Shown piece after piece: positions 35,861 through 45,235 of a stretch of DNA of 64,000 nucleotides. The DNA comes from Bacillota bacterium (GTDB lineage: Bacteria; Bacillota; Clostridia; Lachnospirales; Lachnospiraceae), in NCBI GenBank assembly GCA_023439505.1, contig JAEXNR010000014.1, positions 58,833 through 122,832 of the forward strand, read 5' to 3'. The notes below the pieces were generated by a model that was not told where the DNA came from, made no database searches, and saw only the letters and a list, made by a program, of their open reading frames with translations. Both the position numbers and the translations under genes were made by a program. The first letter of the stretch is position 1; every line of letters starts with the position of its first letter.

Positions 35861-36778
35861 ATGAGAACAATGAAACTCGGTTCAAGCACACTGGAAGTCC
35901 CTGTCCTTGCCGTTGGGTGCATGAGAATTAATTCACTTGATAAGGCAGGCGCAGAGAAATTTATACAGGCATGCCTTGAGGAAGGTGCCAATTTCTTTGA
36001 TCATGCGGATATCTACGGTATGGGAGCATGTGAAGAGATATTTGCGGATGCAATTCAAATGAATTCAGAAATCCGTGAGAGGGTCATCCTTCAATCTAAA
36101 TGCGGAATTAGAAAAGGACAGTTTGATTTCTCCAAATCGCATATCTTAGAATCTGTTGACAATATTTTAAAAAGATTAAAGACGCAATATCTGGACGTAT
36201 TACTGCTTCACCGCCCCGACGCCCTCGTAGAGCCGGAGGAGGTAGCGGAGGCCTTCGATACGTTGGAACGCAGCGGTAAAGTCAGACATTTTGGAATCTC
36301 CAATCAAAAGCCAATGCAAATAGAATTATTGAAAAAGTATGTGAAACAGCCCCTGATAGCAAATCAGCTGCAATTAAGTATCACCAATGCCAATATGATA
36401 TCCAATGGAGTTAATGTGAATATGGAGAATACCTCCTCCATTGACAGAGATGGCAGCGTCCTGGATTATTGCAGATTAAATGACGTTACCATACAGCCCT
36501 GGTCTCCCTTTCAATATGGCTTCTTTGAAGGTGTTTTTCTTGACAATGTGAAATTCCCTGAACTAAATCAGGTGATTGATAAAATTGCTGAAAAATATCA
36601 GGTATCCAACACCACCATCGCAATCGCCTGGCTGCTTCGCCACCCTGCACATATGCAGCCGGTAACAGGTACCATGAATATCAGCAGAATTAAGGATTGC
36701 GCGAAAGCTGCTGACATTTACCTCTCCCGGGAAGAATGGTATGAAATTTACCGTGCTGCCGGAAATATTCTTCCATAA
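35861..36778 (+). CDS. Aldo/keto reductase
   Basis: 305-residue NADPH-dependent aldo/keto reductase, TIM barrel. Catalytic tetrad residues are visible: Asp and Tyr in FFDHADIYGMG, Lys in LQSKCGIRKG and His in VLLLHRPDALV. The YdhF-like subgroup is suggested by the RTMKLGSSTLEVPVLAVGCM N terminus and the IQPWSPFQYG segment. It should reduce aldehydes or ketones. AGGAGG precedes the ATG, and the promoter carries an AdhR-type operator, so induction by reactive aldehydes is the likely physiology. A strong terminator follows. Confidence 0.93.
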   Translation: MRTMKLGSSTLEVPVLAVGCMRINSLDKAGAEKFIQACLEEGANFFDHADIYGMGACEEIFADAIQMNSEIRERVILQSKCGIRKGQFDFSKSHILESVDNILKRLKTQYLDVLLLHRPDALVEPEEVAEAFDTLERSGKVRHFGISNQKPMQIELLKKYVKQPLIANQLQLSITNANMISNGVNVNMENTSSIDRDGSVLDYCRLNDVTIQPWSPFQYGFFEGVFLDNVKFPELNQVIDKIAEKYQVSNTTIAIAWLLRHPAHMQPVTGTMNISRIKDCAKAADIYLSREEWYEIYRAAGNILP

Positions 36779-36791
36779 ATAGATTAAAGTT

Positions 36792-36826
36792 CTAAAAGGA
36801 CCGCTCATTTCCAGCGGTCCTTTTAG
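36792..36826. terminator. Intrinsic terminator after the aldo/keto reductase
   Basis: CTAAAAGGACCGCT and its exact complement form a 14-bp stem with a 7-base loop, ending in TTTTAG; because the stem begins with A-rich sequence it also serves the convergent gene. Confidence 0.8.
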
Positions 36827-36864
36827 CATTTACGGAATATGAAATGACTTATTACTTCTTGTTC

Positions 36865-37584
36865 TCAACTTTTTCCAAAGATAGCCAGATACTGATCCTG
36901 GTAATTAAATTGGTCATTCTTCCAATTTATTATGGTCTGGATATAACCGAGGGAATCCGCATTATATCTTCCGGCTACCTTTTGGAAGATAAAAAGCTCA
37001 TATACACCATTTCCGTCAAAGTCTATGGGATAAAGTCCTCCGATGGGATTTACAAAACCTTCAATCCCCTGTTTGAGTGTTCCATCAGGGTTATAGATTT
37101 CTCCAAGGTAATCCGGATCTTTCAAAGAAATGTCAATCATAAATTTATTTGGTACGGTTAAGTCCTGAACAAGTACCTTATAGTTATCCTGATAGGTAAC
37201 CTGATACTTAAAGTATTGATTAAATACATTATAATCAAATATCAGTTTCGGCTGCAGATATAGATAGGAGTATATATAATAATACATAATTCCGCCGCTT
37301 CCACCGGATGCAATACTGATTAAGATATCCTTGACTCCATCATTGGTAAAATCCCCGAGGAACAAGGTCGGTTGATATCCGACATTGGTCTGTAACGGAA
37401 TGCTGCTCTGTAATCCTGTTCTTCCATCCATAATATGAAGTGTGATATCCTGAATAAATGGACTATCCTTCGTCGTCCCGCCTGTAAGAAACACATAATC
37501 TTCATAGCCGTCCCCTGTTACATCTCCTACTGCCTCTGCAACAATTGGCTGTGTTAGCTGCTGGTTATTTTCTATGTTATCCAT
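36865..37584 (-). CDS. FG-GAP/VCBS-repeat protein
   Basis: 239 residues. Integrin-type calcium-binding repeats are visible: VGDVTGDGYEDYVFLTGG, LGDFTNDGVKDILISIASGG and PIDFDGNGVYELFIFQ, each with the DxxxDGxxD-like loop expected to bind Ca2+ and form one blade of a beta-propeller. No signal peptide is present. Clostridial and Bacillus genomes carry comparable cytosolic or spore-associated proteins of unknown role. AAGGATGG precedes the start. Stands alone between two terminators. Confidence 0.82.
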   Translation of the reverse strand: MDNIENNQQLTQPIVAEAVGDVTGDGYEDYVFLTGGTTKDSPFIQDITLHIMDGRTGLQSSIPLQTNVGYQPTLFLGDFTNDGVKDILISIASGGSGGIMYYYIYSYLYLQPKLIFDYNVFNQYFKYQVTYQDNYKVLVQDLTVPNKFMIDISLKDPDYLGEIYNPDGTLKQGIEGFVNPIGGLYPIDFDGNGVYELFIFQKVAGRYNADSLGYIQTIINWKNDQFNYQDQYLAIFGKS

Positions 37585-37855
37585 ACCGTTTAACCATCCT
37601 TAATGCCCTTCTACTTATTATATTCAAATACCCTATATAATGCTTTTATTTATCGTCACAGCATAGTAATATTCCCTTCGTTATCGAAATCAATGTGTTC
37701 ATTACTATATGAGGAGGGAACAGTAACATTCATTTTTTATCATATTTAGTTTCTTCATAAAATAAGTTGCTAATTTTTCCTGTTATATGATATACTAAAC
37801 GTTAAGTTATGGAAACTCATACATAAATATTAATGAAATAAAAAGGAAAAACTCA

Positions 37856-39181
37856 ATGGAATCAGATTCATCCCATATTCTTATGCAAATCATTATTCTA
37901 ATTATACTTACTTTGATAAACTCATTCTTCTCCGGTGCTGAGATGGCAATGGTCTCCGTGAATAAAAACCGGATACGAAGATTTGCCGAGGAAGGAAAGC
38001 AAAGTGCAATTCTTGTTCTTAAGTTTCTGGAAGAGCCCACCAAATTCTTATCCACCATACAAGTAGCGATTACTTTGGCCGGCTTCTTTTCCTCCGCTTC
38101 CGCTGCAACCGGGCTTTCCCGTCCTCTGGGATTGTGGCTGTCCAGTCATAATATTCCTTATGGCAGTCAGATTTCCCTGTTTGGCGTCACCTTAATCCTA
38201 TCTTATTTCACCCTGGTATTTGGTGAATTGGTGCCCAAGAAGATCGCATTACAAAAACCTGAAGCAATCAGCATGTTTAGTGTAAAAGCAATTCGCACCG
38301 TATCACTTTTTGCCGCTCCATTTATTAAACTGCTTACCTTTTCCACCTCCCTTTTCACCAAACCCTTTGGATTTAATGAGGGTAATACCGAAGAGATGTT
38401 GTCAAGAGAGGAACTGATTTCACTGGTAAATGAAAGTCAGATTCATGGTGTGTTAAACAGAGAAGAAAAGGATATGATCAATTCTGTTATGGAATTTGAT
38501 GAAACGACTGCAAAGGAAATCATGACACCCCGAATTAACGTGTATGCCATTGATATTCTGGAACCAATGGAAGAATATATGGAGGAATTACTAAAGACCA
38601 ACTTTTCAAGAATTCCGGTATACGAAGAAGACATTGACAATATTATCGGAATCCTGTTCATTAAGGATTTATTGAGGGAACTGGTCAGGACAGATCAAAA
38701 GCAAATTAATATCAGATCCCTGATCCGGAAACCTTATTTTGTACCCGAAACGAAAATTATCAAAGATTTATTCCGCGAACTTCAACAGTCGAAAAAGCAG
38801 CTTGCCATATTAATTGACGAATATGGCGGATTCTCCGGAATAGTTACCATGGAGGATCTGGCAGAGGAGATCATGGGGGACATTGAAGACGAATACGATC
38901 CTGTCTCCTATAAAATCAGGAAACTCGATGAAACAACCTATATGATTGACGGACTGGCCACCATTGACGAGGTGAATAATCGTCTGGATCTCAACTTATA
39001 CTCCGAAAATTACGATACCATGTCCGGATTTGTCATAGACCATATCGGCTCCATTCCGCAGGAGCATGATGACCGTACCATTGAAATTGAACACCTGGTA
39101 TTTAAGATTGAAAGTGTTAAGAATAACAGGGTGGATAAAGTAAAACTATATATCGGAGAGAAATCTTCAAAGACTTCATAA
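37856..39181 (+). CDS. CNNM/HlyC-CorC family membrane protein with CBS domains
   Basis: 441 residues with the standard layout: DUF21/CNNM membrane domain (three or four helices, about 5-185), a CBS pair (about 205-330, with IMTPRINVYAID and LAILIDEYGGFSGIVTMEDL), and a C-terminal CorC_HlyC domain (about 345-430, starting MIDGLATIDEVN). The family handles magnesium or cobalt efflux in several bacteria; older 'hemolysin' naming is misleading. AAAGGA lies upstream of the ATG. Monocistronic, ended by a clear terminator. Confidence 0.93.
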   Translation: MESDSSHILMQIIILIILTLINSFFSGAEMAMVSVNKNRIRRFAEEGKQSAILVLKFLEEPTKFLSTIQVAITLAGFFSSASAATGLSRPLGLWLSSHNIPYGSQISLFGVTLILSYFTLVFGELVPKKIALQKPEAISMFSVKAIRTVSLFAAPFIKLLTFSTSLFTKPFGFNEGNTEEMLSREELISLVNESQIHGVLNREEKDMINSVMEFDETTAKEIMTPRINVYAIDILEPMEEYMEELLKTNFSRIPVYEEDIDNIIGILFIKDLLRELVRTDQKQINIRSLIRKPYFVPETKIIKDLFRELQQSKKQLAILIDEYGGFSGIVTMEDLAEEIMGDIEDEYDPVSYKIRKLDETTYMIDGLATIDEVNNRLDLNLYSENYDTMSGFVIDHIGSIPQEHDDRTIEIEHLVFKIESVKNNRVDKVKLYIGEKSSKTS

Positions 39182-39214
39182 ACAGTTGACCCTGTTCTAT
39201 CTTTAAAACTAACG

Positions 39215-39255
39215 AAACCGGCAGTTTGATTTAACATCAAAGTGCCGGTTTTTAT
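39215..39255. terminator. Intrinsic terminator after the CNNM gene
   Basis: AAACCGGCAGTTTGAT (39215) pairs with ATCAAAGTGCCGGTTT (to 39251) with a single mismatch and a 5-base loop, followed by TTATTT. It lies between convergent genes. Confidence 0.8.
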
Positions 39256-39263
39256 TTCTTACT

Positions 39264-39581
39264 TTATTCTGATAAATATGAGCAGCAATAATCCGCTAAC
39301 TCCTTTACGATAAGCTGAAACTTTGAATTTGCTGGAACTTCAAAGGCTTGTCCTGCTAAAACGGTAATCCAGGCTTCATTTTGCGGCAACTTCACCTCTA
39401 AAACACCTGCCGTAATCTCCATCAGCTCTTTCTTGCCCGTTCCGAATTCATATTCTCCCGGCATCATAATCCCAAGCGTCTTTTTCTCCCCATTTTCAAA
39501 TAATATGGTTCTGCTGGTTACGTTACCGTCGAAATATATATTTGCTTTTTTCTCAATTGTTACATTTAAAAACTGATCCAT
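39264..39581 (-). CDS. ppnP: Pyrimidine/purine nucleoside phosphorylase PpnP
   Basis: 105-residue cupin-fold enzyme of the YaiE/PpnP (former DUF1255) family, which splits nucleosides with phosphate to free base and ribose 1-phosphate. Recognised from NIYFDGNVTSRTILFENGEK, the KTLGIMMPGEYEFGTGKKE core, and the C-terminal FEVPANSKFQL. Slightly longer than the 94-residue E. coli enzyme. AAGGAG eight bases upstream of the ATG. Nucleoside salvage role. Confidence 0.92.
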   Translation of the reverse strand: MDQFLNVTIEKKANIYFDGNVTSRTILFENGEKKTLGIMMPGEYEFGTGKKELMEITAGVLEVKLPQNEAWITVLAGQAFEVPANSKFQLIVKELADYCCSYLSE

Positions 39582-39662
39582 AGATATACTCCTTTTCCCT
39601 GATGTGATATAAATAGTAATATCATAAAAGATTCTTGTACAGAATGCAAGGAAATAATGAAT

Positions 39663-40973
39663 TTAATGCGGTACCTTCTCATAAAGCGTGATGTCCGGTA
39701 TAATGCGAAAGATCTCCAACAAAATGATATTAATACATAACCAGACTCCGCCAAATACATAACCGGCAAATACATCGCTGGGATATTCCGAGATCAGATA
39801 GACACGACTAAGCCCTGCGAAAAAGCAAATCATAATGGCGGCTAAAACAATCAATGTTTTTACAGAATGCCGCTTAATATGCCTTGCCAGTAAAAACGCC
39901 GCAAAACCGTATAAAATCGTAGCCATCAGAGCATTTTCGCTCGGGAAAGTAAAACGCCTCTCACCGCCAATTGTCAAGGCAAGCGGTCCTCTTCTTTGAA
40001 AGAAAGTCACCAGAAAATCCTCCAGCACTTCCCCTCCAAGTACCGCAATCAACAAAAATTTCAATTCCAACATCGAGTTGTTCTTTCTGTTTTTGATCCA
40101 AATCGAAGTCAGTATGGTTGTCAGGATCAGAATATAATTCACTGTGGCATATTGAAATACGTGAAAAACCGGCTTCCACTTCGATAAGAAGATCTGTCCG
40201 ATGAGATAGGCAGTGCTTTCATCGAACTGCCCGAACTCCTGTGCCATAAAATCCTGTGTTAATTTTGCAACCAGAATCACCAATCCGATCAGTGCAACCC
40301 CAATTGCCGTAACAGCAATCTTTACTTTCCCCAGAGTATGAAAAATCTGATATGCGTAATGAAGCATCTTATTTACAAATGAAATCAATTGCTCTCTACG
40401 GCTTTTGAAGAGATAGACACCCACAAATATAACAAACAAAATCATAGCTCCCACAATGAGATATTTTTTTGATGAGGCATGAAATCTATCCCAATGATAG
40501 CCAAGTAGTTTCCCCAGCGTGATGAATGATCCTGTCCATATAATCGCACCGGTATACGTGGTAAGGGCAAACCTGGGATATGATATCCTGGTAACACCGG
40601 CAAAGTATCCGGTGATATGCCGAAATCCGGGAATATAATAGGAGGTAAGCAGTAAACCGTTCCCATACTTTTGAAACCAGATGGAAGTCTGATTCAGCCG
40701 CTCCGGTCCCATGTGAATATAATGACCATATTTCGCGAAAAATGTATTACCAAGAATACGCCCAATGAAATAGGATGTCGTAATTCCAAGGATTGTTCCC
40801 GCAGCAGCCACAGCAATACTGGTTGCCCAGTTCAGCCTGCCCTGAAACACAAGAAAACCACAATACGTCATCAGTGTTTCTCCCGGTGTGGGAAGCGCAA
40901 TCAGTTCCACGATGAGTACACAAAATAAAACAATATATCCATAATGATCAAAGGTTTCTGTAATAAAGTTCAA
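39663..40973 (-). CDS. DedA/VTT-PAP2 fusion membrane protein, phosphatase residues lost
   Basis: 436 residues. Residues about 1-200 are a DedA-family (VTT) domain with the TPGETLMTYCGFLVFQGR and YIPGFRHITGYFAG motifs, thought to act in lipid scrambling or membrane homeostasis. A linker helix leads to a PAP2-type six-helix domain (about 225-425). The PAP2 core is recognisable from FPSENALMATILYGF and LSRVYLISEYPSDVFAG, but PSGH reads PSEN and the SRxxxxxH histidine is Glu, so both catalytic histidines are gone. Phosphatase activity is therefore unlikely. The start is a TTG with GAGGCG nine bases upstream; no ATG fits. Confidence 0.87.
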   Translation of the reverse strand: MNFITETFDHYGYIVLFCVLIVELIALPTPGETLMTYCGFLVFQGRLNWATSIAVAAAGTILGITTSYFIGRILGNTFFAKYGHYIHMGPERLNQTSIWFQKYGNGLLLTSYYIPGFRHITGYFAGVTRISYPRFALTTYTGAIIWTGSFITLGKLLGYHWDRFHASSKKYLIVGAMILFVIFVGVYLFKSRREQLISFVNKMLHYAYQIFHTLGKVKIAVTAIGVALIGLVILVAKLTQDFMAQEFGQFDESTAYLIGQIFLSKWKPVFHVFQYATVNYILILTTILTSIWIKNRKNNSMLELKFLLIAVLGGEVLEDFLVTFFQRRGPLALTIGGERRFTFPSENALMATILYGFAAFLLARHIKRHSVKTLIVLAAIMICFFAGLSRVYLISEYPSDVFAGYVFGGVWLCINIILLEIFRIIPDITLYEKVPH

Positions 40974-41068
40974 ATAATATCGCCTCTGTTCAATTTATTT
41001 TCAATTCTATTTCATAGCATGTCCATTTGATCATTTCAGTAGTCTGGTTCTTTCGATTTAAGGCAACT

Positions 41069-41611
41069 TCATTTCTCATTACGCATTCCATATTTGCCGG
41101 ATACAGGGTCCAGAAAAAGTGGTAAGGCAGGAGGATAAAATGTAAAAACAATAAAAGCGGCAGCCAATAGCAGTATGGCAAAAACAGATAACTGTATCAC
41201 TTTCCAATGAAAGATTTGATCCCCCGTCATGATAAAATATCCGACGTATTCACTGATTAAAACACTGATGATAAAAACCAGAATATCCAAAATTAAATAA
41301 TTTTTACCGAGTATCCCGGTATAAGTATAAAATAGTACAAGAATCAGAAAGATCCCCAAATATAAGGTAACCGCCTTCGCCGGGAGAAAGTTCGGGATGG
41401 ACTTCCCTATTACAATATACTCTAAAAAGGAAATAAGCAGGGAAGGCCAGAACAATAGCTTCAGGTGTTCCCAGCTGCTCTCGTTCACGGCACCAAAGAT
41501 TCCAACGATCGGATTTTCTGCCGACCATTCATAAATAAAATGAAATAACGAACCTGCAATCATGACAAATATGGCTCCCATGATGCTCCAGAGTCTGATG
41601 GTTTCCTCCAT
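41069..41611 (-). CDS. DUF6512-like membrane protein
   Basis: 180 residues with about five membrane helices. The N-terminal helix is followed by FHFIYEWSAENPIVG and the conserved AVNESSWEHLKLLFWPSL, a signature I associate with DUF6512 proteins of Firmicutes. The start was placed at the ATG nine bases after GGGAGG; the longer frame begins inside that site. No function is known. Upstream of, and on the same strand as, the DedA-PAP2 gene, about 95 bases apart. Confidence 0.75.
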   Translation of the reverse strand: MEETIRLWSIMGAIFVMIAGSLFHFIYEWSAENPIVGIFGAVNESSWEHLKLLFWPSLLISFLEYIVIGKSIPNFLPAKAVTLYLGIFLILVLFYTYTGILGKNYLILDILVFIISVLISEYVGYFIMTGDQIFHWKVIQLSVFAILLLAAAFIVFTFYPPALPLFLDPVSGKYGMRNEK

Positions 41612-41689
41612 ATGAATACACCTCCCATTCAACATATGCAGGAATGGAAGGTGTATTCTAAATTTTATTCACTTATGAAACTGTTTTAT

Positions 41690-43093
41690 TTACATCTGGC
41701 ATACTTTATGTGGATTCAGAATATTCTTCGGATCAAAAGCTTTTTTAATTCCAATCATAATTTCAACGGTTGCCGGATCCATTGATTCAAACAGATAGGA
41801 TTTCTTGGCAAAACCAATTCCGTGCTCACCGGATACCTGACCTTTTAGCTCTCTTGCTTTACCATAGATTTTGTCCATGGCAGCCTTCATTTTGATTTCC
41901 CATTCTTCTTCACCTAGATCATCTTTTAATACATAAGCGTGAAGATTTCCGTCGCCGGCATGGCCAAAGCTCTTAATCCGGATATTAACTTCTTTATAAA
42001 GACCGTGGATATATTCCACCATCTCGTTAACGCAGCTTCTGGGTACGACCACGTCAACCTCATCCATATAAGTGGTAGATCCTTTAATCGCCTCAAGGAA
42101 GGCACCTCTTGCTTTCCAGATAGAATCTTCTCTTTCATTGGTGTCTGAAATAAAGATATCGATGGCACCCTGTTCCAGACAGATTTTTGCAACACTCTCA
42201 TAGGCTTTCTCTATCTCTTCTGTAGAATTACCATCAAATTTTAATAGAAGATATGCGTCTGAGGTATTGTCCGGAAATTTCTTCCCCAGATATTTTTCCG
42301 CATCCATAATAACTTCTCTTTGCATGAATTCGATGGCAGTCGGAATTGATTTGGACTTGATAATGAGGGGAACGGTTCCGATGGCCTGTTCCAGCGTAGG
42401 AAAAGGAATCAGCAGACTGATCGCCTTCTTGGGAAGGGGTAATAATTTTAATATGGCTTTTGTAATAATCCCAAGCGTTCCCTCTGAACCTACCATTAAA
42501 TCTTTCATTGCATAACCGGTACTGTTCTTTACCACCTTTCCGCCAAATTCCACGACGGTTCCGTTGGGCAATACTACTTCCAGTCCGCGCACATAATCCC
42601 TTGTAACACCGTATTTTACTGCTCTCATTCCACCTGCATTGGTGCTGATATTACCGCCAATGGTTGCTGATTTCTCACCTGGGTCCGGCGGATAAAATAA
42701 GTCTCTCTCCTGTACATATGCGGAAAGTTCCATTAATAAAACACCGGGTTCTACGGTGATGGTTAAGTTGTCCTCATCCAGCTCCAGAAACTGATTCATC
42801 AGTGTCGTATCGATCATAATCCCGTGTTCCATCGCTACGGAAGAACCTACCAGTCCTGTTCCCTGACCACGAGGGGTTACCGGTATGGTATTTTCGTAAG
42901 CATATTTTAATATTGCTGAGACTTCTTGTGTCGAAGTAACTTTTACAACCACATCCGGGTAACTCTGCGTATCACTTAATTCATCATGACTATATTCTTC
43001 ATTGATGTTTTCTGCATAAAGGACTCTTTCCGGATCATTTATGATACCATTAATAACGTTCAAATCATTTTGATCTAATTTTTTATAGTTCAT
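41690..43093 (-). CDS. lctD: FAD-dependent lactate dehydrogenase subunit of an EtfAB complex (LctD-like)
   Basis: 467-residue GlcD-family flavoprotein. The PCMH-type FAD domain carries VTPRGQGTGLVGSSV and the YPPDPGEKSATIGGN block; the C-terminal FAD-oxidase domain has FGHAGDGNLHAYVL and SGEHGIGFAKK. Length and gene order (EtfB, EtfA, then this gene) match the Acetobacterium woodii lactate dehydrogenase LctD, which oxidises lactate with NAD+ by confurcation with reduced ferredoxin. Glycolate or another 2-hydroxy acid is an alternative substrate, but the lactate permease in the operon favours lactate. GGAGGT precedes the ATG. Confidence 0.88.
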   Translation of the reverse strand: MNYKKLDQNDLNVINGIINDPERVLYAENINEEYSHDELSDTQSYPDVVVKVTSTQEVSAILKYAYENTIPVTPRGQGTGLVGSSVAMEHGIMIDTTLMNQFLELDEDNLTITVEPGVLLMELSAYVQERDLFYPPDPGEKSATIGGNISTNAGGMRAVKYGVTRDYVRGLEVVLPNGTVVEFGGKVVKNSTGYAMKDLMVGSEGTLGIITKAILKLLPLPKKAISLLIPFPTLEQAIGTVPLIIKSKSIPTAIEFMQREVIMDAEKYLGKKFPDNTSDAYLLLKFDGNSTEEIEKAYESVAKICLEQGAIDIFISDTNEREDSIWKARGAFLEAIKGSTTYMDEVDVVVPRSCVNEMVEYIHGLYKEVNIRIKSFGHAGDGNLHAYVLKDDLGEEEWEIKMKAAMDKIYGKARELKGQVSGEHGIGFAKKSYLFESMDPATVEIMIGIKKAFDPKNILNPHKVCQM

Positions 43094-43165
43094 CTTAAAA
43101 CCTCCATATTGGTGCTAACGCCCATTCTATTCCTAACGATGTTTTGCGGTAATTTTTCAAACCTT

Positions 43166-44359
43166 CTATGATACGCCTTTACTTCCTTTAAGCTGGCTGA
43201 TGAGATTCGGAATAATCTCATAAAGATCACCAACAATTCCGTAATGTGCTGTTTTGAAAATAGGTGCGTTTTCATCCTTATTAATTGCTATGATATGGTC
43301 GGCATTGTTCATACCCGCCGTAAATTGAACGGATCCTGATACGCCGCAGGTAATGATTAACTTTGGTCTTACCGTTCTTCCGCTAAGCCCTACCTGACGT
43401 TTTGCTTCCAGCCAGCCAGACTCCATGACAGGTCTGGTACAGGCGATCTGCCCGCCGAGTAATTCTGCCAGCTCCTTAACCAGGGCCAGATCTTCTTCCT
43501 TCTTAATTCCCCTGCCTGCTACTACCAGTACTTCTGCCGCTTCAATAAACTGTTCCTTCTCTTTTGCTATAATATCAAGTACCTCTACCCTGCTCTCCAG
43601 TTTGTCATCCGCGATCAAACAGTTCTCAATCTCTCCTGTTTCTGCTTCGTCTCTCTTTGGAGCATCCATTACTTTATAACGAACGGTTGCCATCTGGGGT
43701 CTGTGATTCGGTGTAAGAATCTGCGCCATGATATTGCCGCCAAATGCAGGCCGGATCTGCACCAGATCCGTATTATCATTGATATCCAGGATGGTACAGT
43801 CTGCTGTAAGTCCTGTCTTTAATCTTGCTGCAAGTCTTGGCGCAAGCTGACGTCCTACCGGAGTAGCTCCCATTAAGATTGCGGTTGGCTTGATACGTTC
43901 CACAAAATCCGCGAAAACAACCGTATAGGGTTCCATTTTAAAACGATCTAACCTGGCATTGTCATATACAAATACTTTATCCACTCCGTAATGCAGTAAC
44001 TCATGACTTTGTGCTGTGATATTACTGCCCATCATAATGGCGTATACCGGATGATTGATCTTTGCCGCTAACTCTCTGGCCTTTCCGATCAGTTCATAAG
44101 TGACAGGATGAATGGCTCCGTCAATATGATCCACATATACTGCGATTCCTGTCCATTGGCTTTTATCTATGGCTTCCACGGCTTCTTCCACATATTCTAC
44201 CGCACCCTTCGGCCCTTTTTTCACACATATTTTACACATCTTACATGCGGAGTTAATGCTAAGCTCCCCATTTTTCTCTTCCATTGCATTAAATGGACAT
44301 AAGCTGACCATCTCGGAGATGCTTCCGACCAATGTTTGATTAATTACTAATTTTGCCAT
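43166..44359 (-). CDS. etfA: Electron transfer flavoprotein alpha subunit with iron-sulfur N terminus (LctC-like)
   Basis: 397-residue EtfA. Unlike plain EtfA, the first about 60 residues form a ferredoxin-like module: a SLCPFNAME cysteine and an ACKMCKICVKKGPKG triplet together provide four ligands for one [4Fe-4S] cluster. The EtfA nucleotide fold follows, and the C-terminal FAD-binding part has the GRGIKKEEDL, LSGRTVRPKL and GVSGSVQFTAGM motifs. Start chosen at the ATG eight bases after AGGAGG; the longer frame adds seven unlikely residues. Overlaps nothing, 13 bases after etfB. Same complex as the neighbouring EtfB and FAD dehydrogenase. Confidence 0.92.
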   Translation of the reverse strand: MAKLVINQTLVGSISEMVSLCPFNAMEEKNGELSINSACKMCKICVKKGPKGAVEYVEEAVEAIDKSQWTGIAVYVDHIDGAIHPVTYELIGKARELAAKINHPVYAIMMGSNITAQSHELLHYGVDKVFVYDNARLDRFKMEPYTVVFADFVERIKPTAILMGATPVGRQLAPRLAARLKTGLTADCTILDINDNTDLVQIRPAFGGNIMAQILTPNHRPQMATVRYKVMDAPKRDEAETGEIENCLIADDKLESRVEVLDIIAKEKEQFIEAAEVLVVAGRGIKKEEDLALVKELAELLGGQIACTRPVMESGWLEAKRQVGLSGRTVRPKLIITCGVSGSVQFTAGMNNADHIIAINKDENAPIFKTAHYGIVGDLYEIIPNLISQLKGSKGVS

Positions 44360-44372
44360 GTTTTTCTTCCTC

Positions 44373-45161
44373 CTATGCAAACTTTAATTCAAGAAGTTTG
44401 TGATATAACTGGTCCGTAAGCTCCATTGCGGTTCCATCCCACATTTCACGATGCGCATTCACTTCTGGCGGGAATATTCTCTGAACCTGTGTCGGTGATC
44501 CGTTCAGGCCATAATGCATTTCATCTTTGTCCTCCAAATCGGCAAGGGTAAGGATGGCGATTTCCCTGTCCTTCGTTTGCTGTTTTTTTACATAGGAAGG
44601 AAGTCTTGGCATAAAGATATCTTTATCAACGGTTAACAGGCAGGGAAATTGAATTTTTGTCACTTCAATATCCTGTGTCATGTCCATTTCTACCGTAATA
44701 GAATCATTGTTTAACTCCAAAATTTTTGATACATTTGATACGGATGGAATCTGCAGCCACTCGGAAACCTCCGGACCAACCTGAGCCGTATCTCCGTCCG
44801 TTGTCTGTTTTCCGCAAAGGATTAAATCAAAGTCACCCAGTTTTTTAATTCCCTGTGAAATTGCATAACTGGTGGCAAGTACATCTGCTCCGCCAAATTT
44901 ACGATCAGATATCAGTGCTCCGTGATCAACTCCCATTGCAAAAGATTCTCTGATTACACTGGCTGCCTGTCCCGGTCCCATAGAGATTGCCCAGACACTG
45001 CCGCCAACCTGTTCTTTTATTCGAAGCGCTGTTTCAATTGCATATAAATCATAGGGATTCATTTTGGATTCCACACCATTTCTTTTCAAAACTCCGGTAA
45101 CCGGATCTACCTCGACCTTGTTCGTGTCCGGAACCTGTTTAATACATACTAAAATATTCAT
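44373..45161 (-). CDS. etfB: Electron transfer flavoprotein beta subunit (LctB-like)
   Basis: 262-residue EtfB. Starts MNILVCIKQVPDTNKVEVDP, has the FDLILCGKQTTDGDTAQVGP AMP/FAD-binding block and the C-terminal LPSYVKKQQTKDREIAILTL arm. In confurcating EtfAB this subunit binds the second FAD that splits electrons between NAD+ and ferredoxin; the presence of both the Fe-S EtfA and the GlcD-type dehydrogenase supports that version here. Third position-independent member of the operon led by the permease; AGGAGG upstream. Confidence 0.93.
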   Translation of the reverse strand: MNILVCIKQVPDTNKVEVDPVTGVLKRNGVESKMNPYDLYAIETALRIKEQVGGSVWAISMGPGQAASVIRESFAMGVDHGALISDRKFGGADVLATSYAISQGIKKLGDFDLILCGKQTTDGDTAQVGPEVSEWLQIPSVSNVSKILELNNDSITVEMDMTQDIEVTKIQFPCLLTVDKDIFMPRLPSYVKKQQTKDREIAILTLADLEDKDEMHYGLNGSPTQVQRIFPPEVNAHREMWDGTAMELTDQLYHKLLELKFA

Positions 45162-45235
45162 AGTATCCTCCTTATCAATATCAACACATAATTTATCAAC
45201 ACATAATTTATCAATTCATAACCTGTCAGTTAACG

